From Sphagnum magellanicum (taxonomy: Eukaryota; Streptophyta; Sphagnopsida; Sphagnales; Sphagnaceae): 64,000 bases of DNA. The stretch spans positions 5,394,001 to 5,458,000 of the forward strand of contig CM038919.1 in assembly GCA_021904315.1 (NCBI GenBank). The letters run 5' to 3'. This document shows, one piece after another, positions 12,291-25,934 of the stretch; the stretch's first letter is position 1, and every line of letters begins with the position of its first letter. Position numbers and translations under genes: made by a program. The notes below the pieces were generated by a model. That model saw only the letters and a list, made by a program, of their open reading frames with translations. It was not told the origin of the DNA and searched no databases.

Positions 12291-15200
12291 CATTCTATCT
12301 CATATACCTTCGGATTTTTTCTTGCAGCTAGATGTTAGGAGTCGATGGCCACCATGTCCAAATTTCTTGCAAGGGTTTATCAAATGTCACTTTATTTCAG
12401 CTCTAATCGTTTGCCTGAAATTTGCACAAATTTTGATATACCCATCACCACCTTTATCAATAGTTGATCAAGTTAGTAGGGTGTTATGGTAACTTGTAAC
12501 TACTATGCATGATGTAAGTGATGAGTAACACCCACAAAAGTTATGACTTCACTCATTTTTGTTATCTTAATTTTAGGTTTGTTGAAATGACACTTTGTTG
12601 GTTTAATGCCACTACCACACATTCAAAGAAATTCAAGCAAGAAAGACTTTTCTTTAAACTCTTTAGAAAACTATATCAAGAGTCCAACTAAAGTCACACA
12701 TGAACAACTAGATGGTTTCCCACGAAACTGAGTTGAGCATGGTGTTGGGAGTCCAATAGGTTCAGGGCATAGATGAAGATGGTGCTAAAGCAAATGTAGT
12801 GGAGAGAGTTGCTGAAATTGGTTTGTTGAGCTCTCTTTTCTTATGCTTATAGTTTGGCCAAGTTTTTGATCTAGTTTCCTTGCAATTTGTAAACTTTGTC
12901 TTTTTTAAATCCAATCTCTCCTTTCTAGCACCTGCTATTATTTTGAAGCAAACATGATTTTCCTAAAGTCGAGGCCTAAATTGGTTTGATGGTGAGTTTT
13001 AGTGATCAATTTAACATTTTATATTTTGTAATGAGAAATAGTCTTTCATTTGCATTACTTGGCACTAATTAATCCTTTTGGTGAGTCTTCCACACAATAT
13101 ATTAAATTCATGTAAACACACAAGGATGTGCCTTATTATAGAAGTGTTTTTCTTAATTGGTTCCTTTGTTAGATAATGTGTTTGTATTTTAATTTTGGAA
13201 ATCTAATTTGTGTGTAAATGAACTATATTGAGGTTCTTAGAAAGACTTTATAGTTGATATCCTTTTGAAACTTGATAGATTTCAAAACAGAAAGACAATT
13301 TTAAGGAACTTGGGGTTGAAAGGTTATTCAAGTGTTGCAAGCATGCTTCTTCGATCCACTAATTACAGTTCTATCGTGAAAATATGACTGCATGTAATTG
13401 TAAGCTTGTTGCTTAAACAAACTATGCCTGTGATATAGTATTTGTAAGTAAGTCTTTTCTTTACTTTTTTGCCTTGCTAAATAGACCACTAGAAATTCAT
13501 AATCAAAAAATTTATTTGTGAGGTATTTGGTGTGCTTGCATTATCTGGGATGTGTGAGTGGTTATGTATTGGGTCAATTTAGTTTTAGGTGTAATTGAAA
13601 TGATTATCTCTCTACATGATCCTTGTAAGTGTAGTTGAAAGCACCTTAGTAGTGAATTACATCATGGTTTACATTCCCACATTCATTTTGTAGTGAATTA
13701 CATCATAGTTTACATTCCCACATTCATTTTGTGTGCTTGTTTGTTTATTTGCTTACAAGAAATGTGAAGTGCATGGGGTACAAAAGGGGAGTTATGATTC
13801 ATGAAGGAATATTGTGCAAAGTGACAAATGTAGTACAAAATATTGTTTCTTGAATATCTATGTTTCACAACAAGCCAAGCTTTCCTTCACATGTAAAGGT
13901 CACTACAAGTTTTTCCATGTGTTTTTGGTAGACACCTAGTAATAGTGGCAATAGCAGCAACACCTGCAGTAGCTTCACATGTGGTTCTTCTATTTTTTAT
14001 TTTTTTTCAATGTTTCCTTGTCTTTCTTCTTGTGGTAGTATGTATTTAGATTTCAGGGATTTTTATAGTCTTTTTCGGCACTTGCTGGATTTGAAGCTTC
14101 ATAGTCCCACCTTAAGACATTAGGATTTTGTGATAGACTTGGTTGTAATATTTCTTGGATTCTAGTGTAATGGTTTTGAGGCATGAATAGTAGCTTTTAG
14201 AGGGGTTTTTGGTGTCCTTGAAAGGATCAATTGTTAAATCTAGCTTCAGAGGCTCACAAAGGATCATTGCTCTTATTGGCTTTGGTGTGGAGATGATCCA
14301 CGAAGCACATAATTCACTATACAATACAGGAAAATAGCAAGTGGTGAATGTAAATTATAGCTTCTTAGCAACACCACAACTATTGCATCTTCTATTTAGT
14401 CCAAATGGAGCTACACTATTACTGTAGTTTGAAGTTGATTAACAATTTTGGGCCACTTACTTGGGACATAAAAATTCACGATGTAGAGTTTATATTTTTG
14501 ACCTAAGAGTTCGAAGATTCAAAGTTGCCTTGTGAATATTGGGTTGCAACTTTACAGTATAATAAGGCCGTTGCAATTTGCAAAAACTAGATAGGTTTTA
14601 ATGTGTTTTGTTTTTGTAGTTGTGAGTGTAGTCTTTGTAGTTAAAACCATGTGGTTTTGTGGTTTTTTAACAAGTATTATAAGTAGCATGAAAACATATT
14701 GCTTCAATGTGGTGCATAATACAGAAGTATGAAATTGATTATGATTCCAGTAGCACTTTTGTGCTTGGGAAAGAGTCTGACCCTTCAATGTGGGTGATGC
14801 ATGATGTATTCTTTGACGATGAATCAGTAAAAGTTGTGATATCATCATTGCAACAAATTAGGACAAGTGAAACAAATTATCAACATACTCTGTTGTTTCC
14901 ATGTGGATAAGATTTTATAAATCTTCTTCAACAAAAAGACTAAAACTCTAAACTTTTCATAGTGTGCTTGACCTAGAGTAGTGGGAGAGTGAATAATGGG
15001 TTTAGGGTTTAAACAAGATTAGAGGAAGGATGAAGGAAGCATAAATAAAAAAAGGGTTGAAATAGGAGAAAAAAAAGGATGAAAGAAAGGTGGATGAAAT
15101 AATATGCAAAGAAGGATGGATGAAGGATAGAGGGGGAAAATGAAGGAATTTTTTTTTATACATTTTAAATTGCCCCTATGCAATCAAGGTTTAGAATTTC

Positions 15201-17850
15201 TTTTTTCCTTTGGTTGTTATGATTTGCATGCTTTAGTTGCTTTTGTTGAATGCTTTTGTTGAGTTGTCAAGAATTTTCAGGTTTTTCTTGCTACCATTCA
15301 CTAACAATCAATCTTATATATGAATACAAATCAGCCTGAAGGAGATGATTGACAAGCTTTTGAGACTGCATTCCATTACATCAGTAAGTAATCTTTGTCT
15401 CTTTGTGATTACTTGTTGCTACTTCTTTAGTATTTGTGTTCAAATTGATTATAGATGTTTTCAATCTTTTTATTAAACTGTTTGTTTCTATGTTCTTGTG
15501 GAATGTCAATTTCTTCCTTTGTCAAGTGGTCAATGCCTACTATGTAGTTTTTTTTTTTTTTGCATTTTGTTATAGGAATATTTCATTTTTTTTCACCTTG
15601 CTATAAGATTGCAATCCTGTAGGAGCAAGGTTTTTGATATTATTGGTCAAGTATTTGTTGTTACTTAATTTCGGTTGTAATATGTACAATGTTTTTAAAA
15701 TGCTTGTAGAGTTTCTTGCAACATCGTTCAGATGTGGTTACTACAAGTTTAGATGTGGTAAATAAGTTTTAGGATAATTTTGTTTGTTTTATTTACTTGT
15801 GAATCACAAGATTGTTTATTAGTAACTATTGCTATTCCTATTCATGTAGGCTATTGTTTTTCATGCAATACTTTATTTCAAGATGCATCACTTTGGACCC
15901 GAAATGCAAAGCAAGAGACTGGACACATGCCATGTGATGTTGAATCCTATTGGCCCCAACGCTCCTCTACAAGCTAGAGTGCTCACATCACCGAATCCTT
16001 TTATCGAACCAAATCACTTTGAAGAGGAGTTGCCAAAAGAAAATGGATTGCCTTGGGATTTGCCAAAGGATAGGACATAGACATAGGTGTTACCTAATGG
16101 TGGAGGAGGGTCAGCTTGAATGTCTGCAAAGATCGCCTTCTTTTCCAAAAACTAAAGAAGAAGTGCAGTTTGCAAGAAAAGACATTAAAAAAACTTTCTA
16201 AAAGTATGGACCTGGCTATTCAAAAAAGCAGGATGATTCCAAAATGTGCAGATTGGAATTATATCAGGGTATTCAATTTTTCCATTTTCAATTAAAAATC
16301 TTAATAAGATGATAAAAAAACTAAAATGAAGATGTGGTTTGTATTTTCATGATAATTAAGATGTAGTATTTATTTTTATGAGATTTGCGGTTTTTATCTT
16401 CATGAGAATTATGCATTGATTAAGATGTGGTTTTTTTGTTCCTTTTACCCATAATAATTCCCACAAAATGTTGAGTTTTTGTGCAGAAAAAACCACCATA
16501 TATTACCAGGGAATTGTTCCTAGGAAAATATGCAACAATCTGCACACTCTATCCATTGATGGAAACGATGAAGGATGCAATCTTGCATACATTTGCACTC
16601 CCTAAAGAGGACACAAAAACACGACATGTTTTTCTCTAGGCCTAGGGACCTCAAACCCTACAAGAGCAAGGCTTTGGTGGTCGGGTTGCCAAACAAATGA
16701 AGGATACAAGAGGTAATTACACCCGAATAGTTAGAGAGGAATTGTACTGTCTCCTCCACATCCCAAAACCCCCTTTACATGCATCCATGATTGTGAAGGA
16801 GGAGTGGAAGGAGGTGTTGGACACTTTGAGAGTTGAAAACAAGTGGCACATCGTAGAGTTACCAAATGGACAAATTGATCCTTATGGCTTTATAACAATT
16901 CATGGAGTAGTGGTTAAAGTCATTGTGGGACCACATTACGATCCTTCAAAAAAGGTGGATCTCACCTCAGAGTAAGCTTCTTTCTTTTTCTACTTGTTGG
17001 AACTTGTGATGGAGGATAAAAACTTGTCACATGTGGATGGTTGAGTACAAGCCCACAATATGAAGCTCCTTGAAGACAAGATTGTGGATGTCATTCTTAT
17101 GTTCAATAAGTTCTAGATCCTTGATCATCCCCATGAGGAGGAATATGCATAAGACAAATATCCTCACAAATGTAATGCCTTAATGCATGCAGATTGGTTA
17201 ATTTTCCATTGAAAAAACTAGTGAAAGTGAACAAGCATCTTAGTACATTCAAAAGTGCTTTGCATGGGGAAGGAAGTTTAGTTCAATTCACATTGCTAAA
17301 TAAGGCTCAATGACATCACATAATTTTGAGGTTGTTGAAACCTATAGTTTTGGGTTCTAACTCTACATACTTGGATTCCTTGTTCCTACTACAAATTTTG
17401 TAATCTTTATTAATTTTGCTACGGAATGGAATACATTCATGAATATGCAATATTTGCTACCTTGCAATGGAATGGATTACATTCATTGTTGTTGTCATAT
17501 TGGTAGAATTGATATACTAGTTATCTTCAAAGAAGAGTTATCTTTCTAATCACATAGATGTCTTCTTTCCAATATCTTATTGAGGTTGATGGCTTAAACA
17601 AGTTCGAGGTTATGATGCAGGAAGTTGTAGATAGATGTAGAAGGGAATAGTAATATTAGATGGAGGGATATAAGGATTGTTTATATACCTTGCATTCAAG
17701 AGTGCAGTGTTGTTGATTCCTACTTGTTGCTGGTGGTTTCTTTGATTGCTTGAAACAACAAATGAAACATGGCTTAGATGTTGCAACATTTGTTGAAGAA
17801 TTCAAGGACATTTTGGTAACCCTACTCAATGTTCATTTTTTGCACATTAA
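12291..17850. other. Intergenic DNA with a 41-bp duplication and unassigned coding-like fragments
   Basis: Mostly AT-rich. A perfect-looking tandem duplication of about 41 bp (GTGAATTACATCAT...CATTCATTTTG) lies at about 13651-13732. Three plus-strand stretches look slightly coding-like but match nothing I recognise: 14707-14910 (contains DDESVKVVISSLQQI), 15883-16080, and 16697-16975 (contains KEEWKEVLDTLRVENKWHIV). The last two may be parts of one broken mobile-element gene. None has a convincing start or splice context. Confidence 0.4.
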
Positions 17851-17853
17851 GTT

Positions 17854-18480
17854 GCACTAGCAAAGACTGTTGAGTTGCTAATTGTAGTGTGTGAGACTCA
17901 TAAGTTGTTTCTGGCATAGACTTGGGTTCCTAACATTATCACATGTCATGCCATGAATGTCATAGAGAGCAACGACAATAATAGGACAATTTTTGTTGAT
18001 TCAAATGAAAGTAATAGTAAGAACAATAATAACAACAACAATAGTTTAGGTGTTAGGAGTTGTGTGTGCCTCAAAATTGCAAATGGTTTTCATTATGTCA
18101 ATGATCCTCGTGTTTGGGGATTTTGTTGTACTTACTTAGAATACTTTCTGGAAAAAGGGCAAGGGCTTCTTGGCAAAGCCTATGTTTCTAACCAACCTTC
18201 ATTTGAACTGGATGTCAAGAGCTATAAGAAGATTCACTATATTTTCGATCATTATGCTCGATTGTTTAACCTTAATGTTATTATTGCTACTTGCCTTCAA
18301 AATATTCATACTGGTAGTGATAAGTACATCTTGGAATCTTTTGTGTGGATAGTCAAAAACAAGAAGTGGTGTTGAACTCCTTGTCCATCACCATGCAACA
18401 TGTGTGTGTTGAAGTTTACACACCGTTTCTAAAAACAACTCATGGTTGTTCAGAATAAACATTGTCGGTGCACTAGTCAG
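17854..18480 (+). pseudogene. NIN-like protein (NLP) fragment
   Basis: NLPs are plant nitrate-response transcription factors with an N-terminal GAF-like region and C-terminal RWP-RK and PB1 domains. Here only the GAF-like part survives. From 17854 the frame reads LAKTVELLIVVCETHKL, a TAG at 17917 in place of an expected Gln, then TWVP. An Asn-rich tract at about 18010-18045 follows. The frame then runs through VCLKIANGFHYVNDP, EKGQGLLGKAYVSNQPSF, IFDHYARLFNLN and LQNIHTGSDKYILESF, ending at a TGA at 18373. One base shift later the family-typical LNSLSITMQHVC continues. The stop, the frameshift and the lack of RWP-RK and PB1 domains nearby show it is a pseudogene fragment. The Asn expansion is an in-frame trinucleotide expansion. 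Confidence 0.75.
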
Positions 18481-19796
18481 CCCTAACACTGATGAAAGAC
18501 TAGAAGATGTTGAAGGTGACCCACAAATTGCAAATTTGGAATCATTGAATGGAATAAAGATTGAAAAATTGGATGAGCTCACAAAGGAAGCTAATTTTGT
18601 TTTCACATGGGCATGGATGCTACTCAAGAGTAAGGGCTTGACAAGAGGAGAGGAACAAGTGAGAAGACAATTTGGCTTGATGTTATATATGTAATAGTAT
18701 TTCACTAGTAGTTTCAAGGATGCAGTAAAAAGTATTGAAGGTGAGTTTCTTTTTCCTTTTTCCCTTTTGAGCTTGCAAACCTTCCTCTCTCCTGAAATGG
18801 GTGAATCTTCATATAGTTCGAATGAATTTAACTTGGGTTTTTTCATTATCTTAACATGGGTTGTTGCGTTGCAATATGTCCAATGAAATATCCTACCCTT
18901 GGATTTAACAATGAATTCCATTTACAATCGGGTAACACCTTTTTGGTATCATGATTGGAAGGGTTCTTTTTTGAAATTTTTGAATTTACCACATGTACCT
19001 CCTTTTTTGAATTTTTTTCCTAACTTGCAAGTTTGCATTCAACTTCCATTTCTAAGTAAGCCTTGGTTTTCTTACATGGCAACATGTGTTCAAACTCCAG
19101 GATAAAAAGAAGACTACATTGTATGTTGTAATGGCAAAACATTGGCACTCATCTGATGAGATCTTTATGCGGTAAAAATCTAGGTTCCTTATATTGGACC
19201 TAGTTGTCACAAAACTTTAACATTGATAATACATTTCTTGTTTTTGGGTGATGCCTGGGTAATAGTTCCACTCAAGATTCTTCAAACATGTCCTCTGTAA
19301 TGAAATAAACAAGTAGGCAGATCGGTGATGCACTAGACCACTTTAGGGAGTTCTTTTTATTGTTGGAACCTTAGTTCAAAACTTCATTTATATATCAATT
19401 CAAGTGCAAGACTTGGAGTTTTTTTTTCATTTTACTTATATATAATACATATATATTTATATAATTTATATGGAATAATATAAATGCAATGTTGCATTGA
19501 TTTGTTATTAATCAATGTCAAAACAATCCCAATGTTAACTCAATACATATTGTATCAATGACCGTATTAACATTGAATCTTCAACATATAGTCATCAATT
19601 TGATGACTTATTAATGTATGTTATGCCAATGTTGGTCATATTTTTTTCATTGATTTAATATTGATAAAATGTCAATTTTTTTAGTATAATATCAATGCCA
19701 TTTCAAGACATGTTGTTACAATATCACCTTAACATCATATCAATGATTGTATCAACATTGAACGTTGAACATATTGTTAAGGTGTTCTAAAAGCAC
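18481..19796. other. Intergenic DNA, AT-rich toward the right
   Basis: A short frame at 18446-18694 follows the NLP fragment but shows no NLP domain. From about 19430 the DNA is strongly AT-rich and carries repeated ATATCAATG/CAACATTGAA-like words up to 19770. These suggest an old AT-rich repeat, but no period could be fixed by eye. Confidence 0.45.
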
Positions 19797-20690
19797 TCAT
19801 ACAAAGAGGGGGCAAGTTTGTGATGTCGACATGTCGCAACCCCACTTTGGCCAAGTGTGGGGGTGAAGCCCAACACTTGGAAAAGTTGGAGGTTGGGAGT
19901 CTTCCGGGACTCCCGAATGTTCAGAGCTCGACAACAAGGCCCAAAACACCTCGCATTGGGGTGTTCTTGGTGTCATTGGAAAGGTCTTGAAACGTAGAGA
20001 TCGAAAATGGCCTCGCATTGGCAATTCGGACATCTGCAGCCCAAGTTATGGGCAAAAGAAGAGCCGGGAGTCAAACTGGCAGTTTAACTCCCGACCACTA
20101 AAAGTCGGGAATCGACCTCTTCTAGACGTCGCCTTGAAGAGTGAGACATGGCGTTGGAAAGCTCTCGACGAGAGCTACAACATTGATTCAATAATTGTCC
20201 CAATCCGAGTTTGGAGCAAGGAGCTATGGCCGTTCAAAGTTCCGGGAGTCCAGCCGGGACACTTTCGGGACTCCATTTCGGGAGTCCCAACAAAATGTGC
20301 CATTCGGATGTAGCCTCCGCAACCAGTCGCAGAGAATACTATATGGGGGAAGGTGGTGGCTTCCCTCGAGTCCGGGCCGTGGTGAGTCTTGTGTGTCCAA
20401 GTGCCCGTGGCAAGTCCCAACACCCAAAGGTGTCCCGAATGCTAAACTAACCCATTTTGGTTGGTTTTTGAATGCAGATTCACACGAACTAAGCTAGTCC
20501 CTCTTCCTAGTCTAATCCCTGGGCTCCCAACTCGACCCTCTACCCCTTTTTAGAGTTGGAAGCCGGGAGCGTGCTACCAAGTCTCAACTTTCCGCAACTT
20601 GATTTTGTGAAACCCTCAAGTGGGTTTCACCCCGTGACTTGGGAGCGCGTCACGACCCGCATTCATACTTGTGAAAGGACTTTAAAAAAA
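19797..20690. mobile_element. GC-rich island, possible solo LTR or retroelement piece
   Basis: About 0.9 kb is clearly more GC-rich than both flanks and contains many repeats of the words CGGGAGTC / GACTCCCG in both orientations. Its edges are abrupt: AT-rich DNA on the left and poly-A/T-rich DNA after about 20690 on the right. Several overlapping frames of 60-110 codons exist in all directions, as expected in stop-poor GC-rich DNA, and none resembles a known protein. The compositional break suggests an insertion. Target-site duplications and TG..CA termini were not established. Confidence 0.4.
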
Positions 20691-21085
20691 GGTTCAAGTG
20701 ATTAGAAAATACATTTTTATGGGAAGATTTTCAAGCACAATTTCACATAATGGTATATTGCAATTTTTTTTAGGTCATAAGAATTAAATTAAATATAAAA
20801 GTCAATTGTAAAGCATGATTATAGGAATATTTTAGCATTAAAGAGTTTAGTCTTTGGCTTGAGTGGCTCCTATGAACTAATTTGCACCCATTTGTAGTTT
20901 GTAGATGAATATCTATTATTTCTTTTTACTCTTATAGTTTAAGAATGTTGAAAGATGTAAGCAATATAAATAATTATAAACATTTACACATCCAAAACTC
21001 ACTTTTCATTCCAAGATGCATGATGTATATATGGCAATGACACAAATTTAAGCTGCCAAAAATAAAGAAATACAAAGGGAGAATG

Positions 21086-21400
21086 ACACCATGACCAACA
21101 CCACACACATAAACATAGAAGAGGAAAGTAATAGCACCTAAGTGAATGTGTTTATAGGAAGCATGGAGGAGTGAACAACAACACCATGACCAATAAGCAT
21201 CGCACACATATGCACAAAGGAATAAAAAACAACATTGCAACCAATGCCACATGTGTAAGCATAAAGAAACAAATAACAACACTCTATTAACCACATGCAC
21301 AAGTGTGGAAAGGAGGAGAGAGCCACACCACAATGAGCATTACATGCATAAGCATAAAGGAATATAAATAACATCATGAATAGTGCCAAACATAGAAGAA
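21086..21400 (-). repeat. Imperfect tandem repeat, about 46-51 bp unit
   Basis: ACACCATGACC-like starts recur at 21086, about 21135 (weak), 21181, 21232, 21279, 21325 and 21371. Each is followed by a CAC/ATGC-rich block and an AAGCATAAAGGAATA-like block. The repeat keeps a minus-strand frame open (20974-21333, Cys/Tyr/His-rich), which is probably a by-product of the repeat and not a gene. Confidence 0.5.
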
Positions 21401-24400
21401 AAGAAAATAAGAAAAAAATTATGTGGCCTAATGGAAGTTGGGCTTTTATTACACTTAGAAGTTATTCTTAACAAGACACAAAATAGATGTTTAACCACCT
21501 TAAACATTAAATGATATCCAATAGCCATTTATCTAGGTATTTTATGTCCTTAAACCCTTAAAGTTTAGTCAATACGCCAATTGGAGCATCTCAATATACG
21601 TTACTAAAGGTTCCATATTTTGTGAATATTAAAAAAAATAAAAATTACTACCTAGTTTTAAAAACATTGATACCCAATTGTCTTGTTATTAATTGGATAT
21701 TTCACTATCTTTTAATCATCGAGTATTTTTTAATACCTAGGTTGAAACCTTAACTTGGGGACTTTTTTAACCTCACCCAACAATAATTACAAGTTACGAC
21801 ACATTTCATTCAAGGCTTTTGAGTATATTCCTTTAAATATAAATTTTGTAATGGAATGTTGTGTGTGAAGTTTTTCAATTTTAGATGCCCAAAATGAAAT
21901 AAAAAGTGAAATTTTTTGTAACAAGATCTTTGATACTTAATTTTTTTACTTACAAGTTACTTCTTCAATATGTATTCATATTCCTAAGAATGGATACATA
22001 TTTTTTTGGTTTAAGGCTAATCAAAGAGGCCTATCACCAAAAATACAAATAGCCTTTAACCCACCTACACAAAAAATTAATGCCATTGGTAAATAGGTGC
22101 TTGACTTTTATGAATGGATGTTAGTTTAAGAAAAAATTAATTATTGCTACAATTAAAAATACATACTCTCAAATGACAAATGAAAGGAGGAAACATGCAC
22201 CCAAAATGTTTTCAAGATTTTTTAATTTTGGGAAGATTTTAAAGGTTGGTTATGTTTTTTCAATTCCATTTACCTATTAAATTTTATTTTTTGGTTAATT
22301 AACGTAAGTTTGGTCATTGAACATTGGGGGCGTTTTAAGAACATATTTAGTAGTAGATGTAATATGCTCTAAATTGAAATTTTTGGATGAATTTTGGTAG
22401 TCAAATTTAGTGGATTCATTACAAAACTACTTTGGGCTTGAAAAAATGCAGATATTTCAAGGCTTTGGAAAGTTTTGAATTTTTTTTGTATGACAAGCAT
22501 GTAAGGAGTTGAATTTTTTCTTTTTCTAGGATAAATGGACAAAATTCATTGCAAAGAAAAAATTAGTACTAGAGTGAACCACTAATGAAAACCCAAACCC
22601 AACAACAACAAAGATGAGATCAACTACCAAATAATATTTTCACTATTAGGTGGTTGGTAGCCCCACTTGATCTTTCTACCATCACATACAAAAATGGCAT
22701 GATGGGGACACCAAACTTTATTTTAAAAATTTAGAAATTTTCTCTACTCTTATGGGTGTTTTTGAACAACTAGGTATAAAAGTACCATGTTGCCATTCAA
22801 GCCTACCATCATTTAGTAAGTGTTCCCACATTACCTTCCTAAGTTTATAATCATGCCATTTATTTTGTTGAAAGTTAGGTTTTCTTTTTCAATCCACATA
22901 GACCAAAAGGCTACCTTTCAAAGTAAGGATCACAAAAGGCTAAACCTTTTTTATTTATTGGGCAACCTTTTTTTGTATAGACATTACTCAAGGATGAGGG
23001 CCTTCTTAGTTAGTTAACATGAGAGGGCATCTTAAGACTCCATAAGAAAGAAAAATCCAACTCCCACACCTTGATCATGCATAGGATAAGTCGTAAAATA
23101 CATGTTTTGGCATTATGAACATTTTTTGACCAATCAATAAATCCAATTTTATTGAAATTAATGTCATGAATCATTATGTTGATTATTAGTTCTTAAAAAC
23201 ATTTGTAATCATTTCTTTAATGGTGCTGGACATTATAATTGCTTAGGACAAGTCATAAAAAATATGTTTTAGCATTATGAACATTTTTGACAAATTAATA
23301 AATATAATTTGATTGAAAATAGTGTCATGAATCATGATATTGACTACTAGTTATAACACCTTGTTGACACATGGCATGCCACATCATCATCATTAGAAAT
23401 TGAATTGTTATTAGTTGTTATTAGTCACAAAAGTAAAAGGTATTTTTGAATTCTTAATTTTAAATCATTCCAATATATTACTATAAATTTGAAAATAATA
23501 ATATATTTACCCAAAATTTGAAAAAATAATCATAGTGACTATAGTTGCAAAACCATGATACCACATGGCATTTTGATGTCCTTTGCAATTACATAGTAAT
23601 TTTTATGACCAAGTAATTATAAACATAGTAAAAAAAAACAATAATCATTTTTTAAATTGGTCACAAAACCCAAGATGTGTTGTTGTGTAGATTTGGGGTA
23701 GTTTAATCTTGGTTTAATGGCACACTTAGGAATGTTTGAAGGCTAATTTCAAGGTGGCTATGATACATTTCAAAGTTGGTATATAAGTTTATGAAATAGA
23801 AAAACATGAAATCAACTGGCATAAAAAAATAGTATTGATCCATTATAATTTAATAGTGTAATTCAAAGTTTAAAGTTTAAAAGTAAGATAGTTTGTCTAT
23901 CATTGGCCTTGTGAAAGCTTTATACAAAATTGGATTTTTTTGAATAAAAATTCACCTTGTTTTAATGTTTCCAATGACCTAATCAAAAGGTTACGTAAAA
24001 CTTACCCTAACCTACCCTAGAACCAAGGATCAACATACTTTGAAAATTAAAAAGGGAATCAAAATAATATAAAATATAAAATTAAAGATCAAAATTGAAA
24101 CAAGGTCTTAATTTTGAAAAAAAGGAATTGAAACCAAACCAAAACTAATTCCTTGAAAATTTAAGAATTAGAGCCAAAGGTTCCTTCTAGAACTAGGATT
24201 CACACAACACTAGTTAAAATTTTGTTAAACTCCTTCAACAACAATTGATGATAATTAAAATGCAATTCTAAAATGTTGAACACTATGATTTTCCCAAGGG
24301 CATCAAAAATTTATTCTAGTAAGGGCATGGCATACTTCTCCAAGCACATTTGTTTGTTCATGTCAATCCATTCATCCTTACACATATGATGTTCAATCCA

Positions 24401-25934
24401 ATTGTCAAATATATATTTTTTGGTTGGCATTATTGTTAATGATGCATACTTAACCTTAAATAGTTTTACCAAATTTAACAATCAACAATTTTGTTGTCTC
24501 CACCTCATTAAACCTATAAGGTTTCTTAATATTTGCATTATCATCTTGAAATATGTGAATCTCTTGTCCTTTCAATTGGCCTAATGTTTTCAAATTAAAT
24601 GCAAAACATCTAATATAATTATGTTGTAGCCATCATGTTTTATGCATCTTACCTCCTATAACTATTGGATTGGTATTTGGGTCCAATGTTTTTATAATTA
24701 CCTATATGTTGGGATGGGATGATGGATTTTCCCCATTATCAAAGGTTGAAAATGTGGCATGTGTGATTTGTTACATGTGACATGTGGGACATTGTTAATA
24801 AATATGGCCACATCACCACCAACTTCCTTTCCAATTCCCAAAAATCCCTTCTTTTGGCATTCTTAATCCCACAATTGCCAAAGATGTACAACTCAAATTA
24901 TTATAACATCACCCCCCATTGCATTAACATGTTGTCCCAATAGTGGGTGCAACAACAAGGTGGGGTGGGATGCATGTAAATCTGCAAAACTTCTTTGTTC
25001 TACAAAACCCAAATTTAAGATCCATGTGATTTGATGATATTGAATATATCCCAATGGTGGAACATTTTCCAATGAATATGAACCAAAAAAATCCATGAGA
25101 TTTGACCATAAACATGTGATTTGAAATGCCAATTCACTTGACCAAAAATTCCCCGATGGTGGAAATTATTTCAATAAATATGCAAATGGGTGCATTTGTA
25201 TCATTTGTAAATAATGCAAAAATTAAACCCCAAGTAAACCAGCAATGTGATAATGTGCAGTAAAGAACTACAATAACCATATACCACCAACATTGGTAAT
25301 AGGTTGAAATATTGTTGTTGTAATATCATAACATGTTGCATGGAAACCTAGTTAGCATTTAGATCCCTTTTCACGTAGTGGTATTATTAAATTCAAATGC
25401 AACTAAATTATAAGATTATAGCTAGACCATAAATAATGCCCTCCAAAAACCTTTAATAATTATAAACATATTTTTTCTTTGGGAATATTACATCAATAAT
25501 AACCCTAGGATCTAATGGGTTCAATCTTAATGGCCCATTATTAACATCCTTGTGAGTAATTGTGAGCTTTGCAACAATATAGTGTGCCAAATCTAATGAA
25601 TGTAAAAATTAATTAATGTTTACAACTCTAACAATGTGCCTTATGGTGGCATGGGATTTAATGCCAAGTCCTAGATGAACAACATCTTACTTACCATTAA
25701 CATCACCAATTCACCGCTAGGGGTTCATCTTGATGGTGGATATCTTCCAACAATTGAAAACCACTAAATACCCCTTGACAAATCTTATTGGCAACAAAAC
25801 CCTATGATCATATTATGTTTACCATTTGTGTTTGTAGTATGTGGTTTTTTCTTAGAAATTTAAAATAATCATAGGGGATATAAAATTACTCCTCCAACCA
25901 ATACATCATAGGATGTAATATGCATAACAAATGT
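21401..25934. other. AT-rich intergenic DNA
   Basis: About 4.5 kb without a supported gene. Frames are short and interrupted. A near-duplicate phrase (dispersed words around ATTATGAACATTTTTTGAC and CATGAATCAT) occurs at about 23095-23190 and 23250-23345, suggesting a local duplication of about 155 bp. Nothing else was recognised. Confidence 0.5.

Noticed and set aside
17854..18375. Intact transcription-factor gene
   Set aside because: A premature TAG, a frameshift and absent RWP-RK and PB1 domains rule out a complete NLP gene in view.
20974..21333. Minus-strand ORF of 119 codons rich in Cys, Tyr and His
   Set aside because: It lies in an imperfect 46-51 bp tandem repeat and its composition follows the repeat; no homology was recognised.
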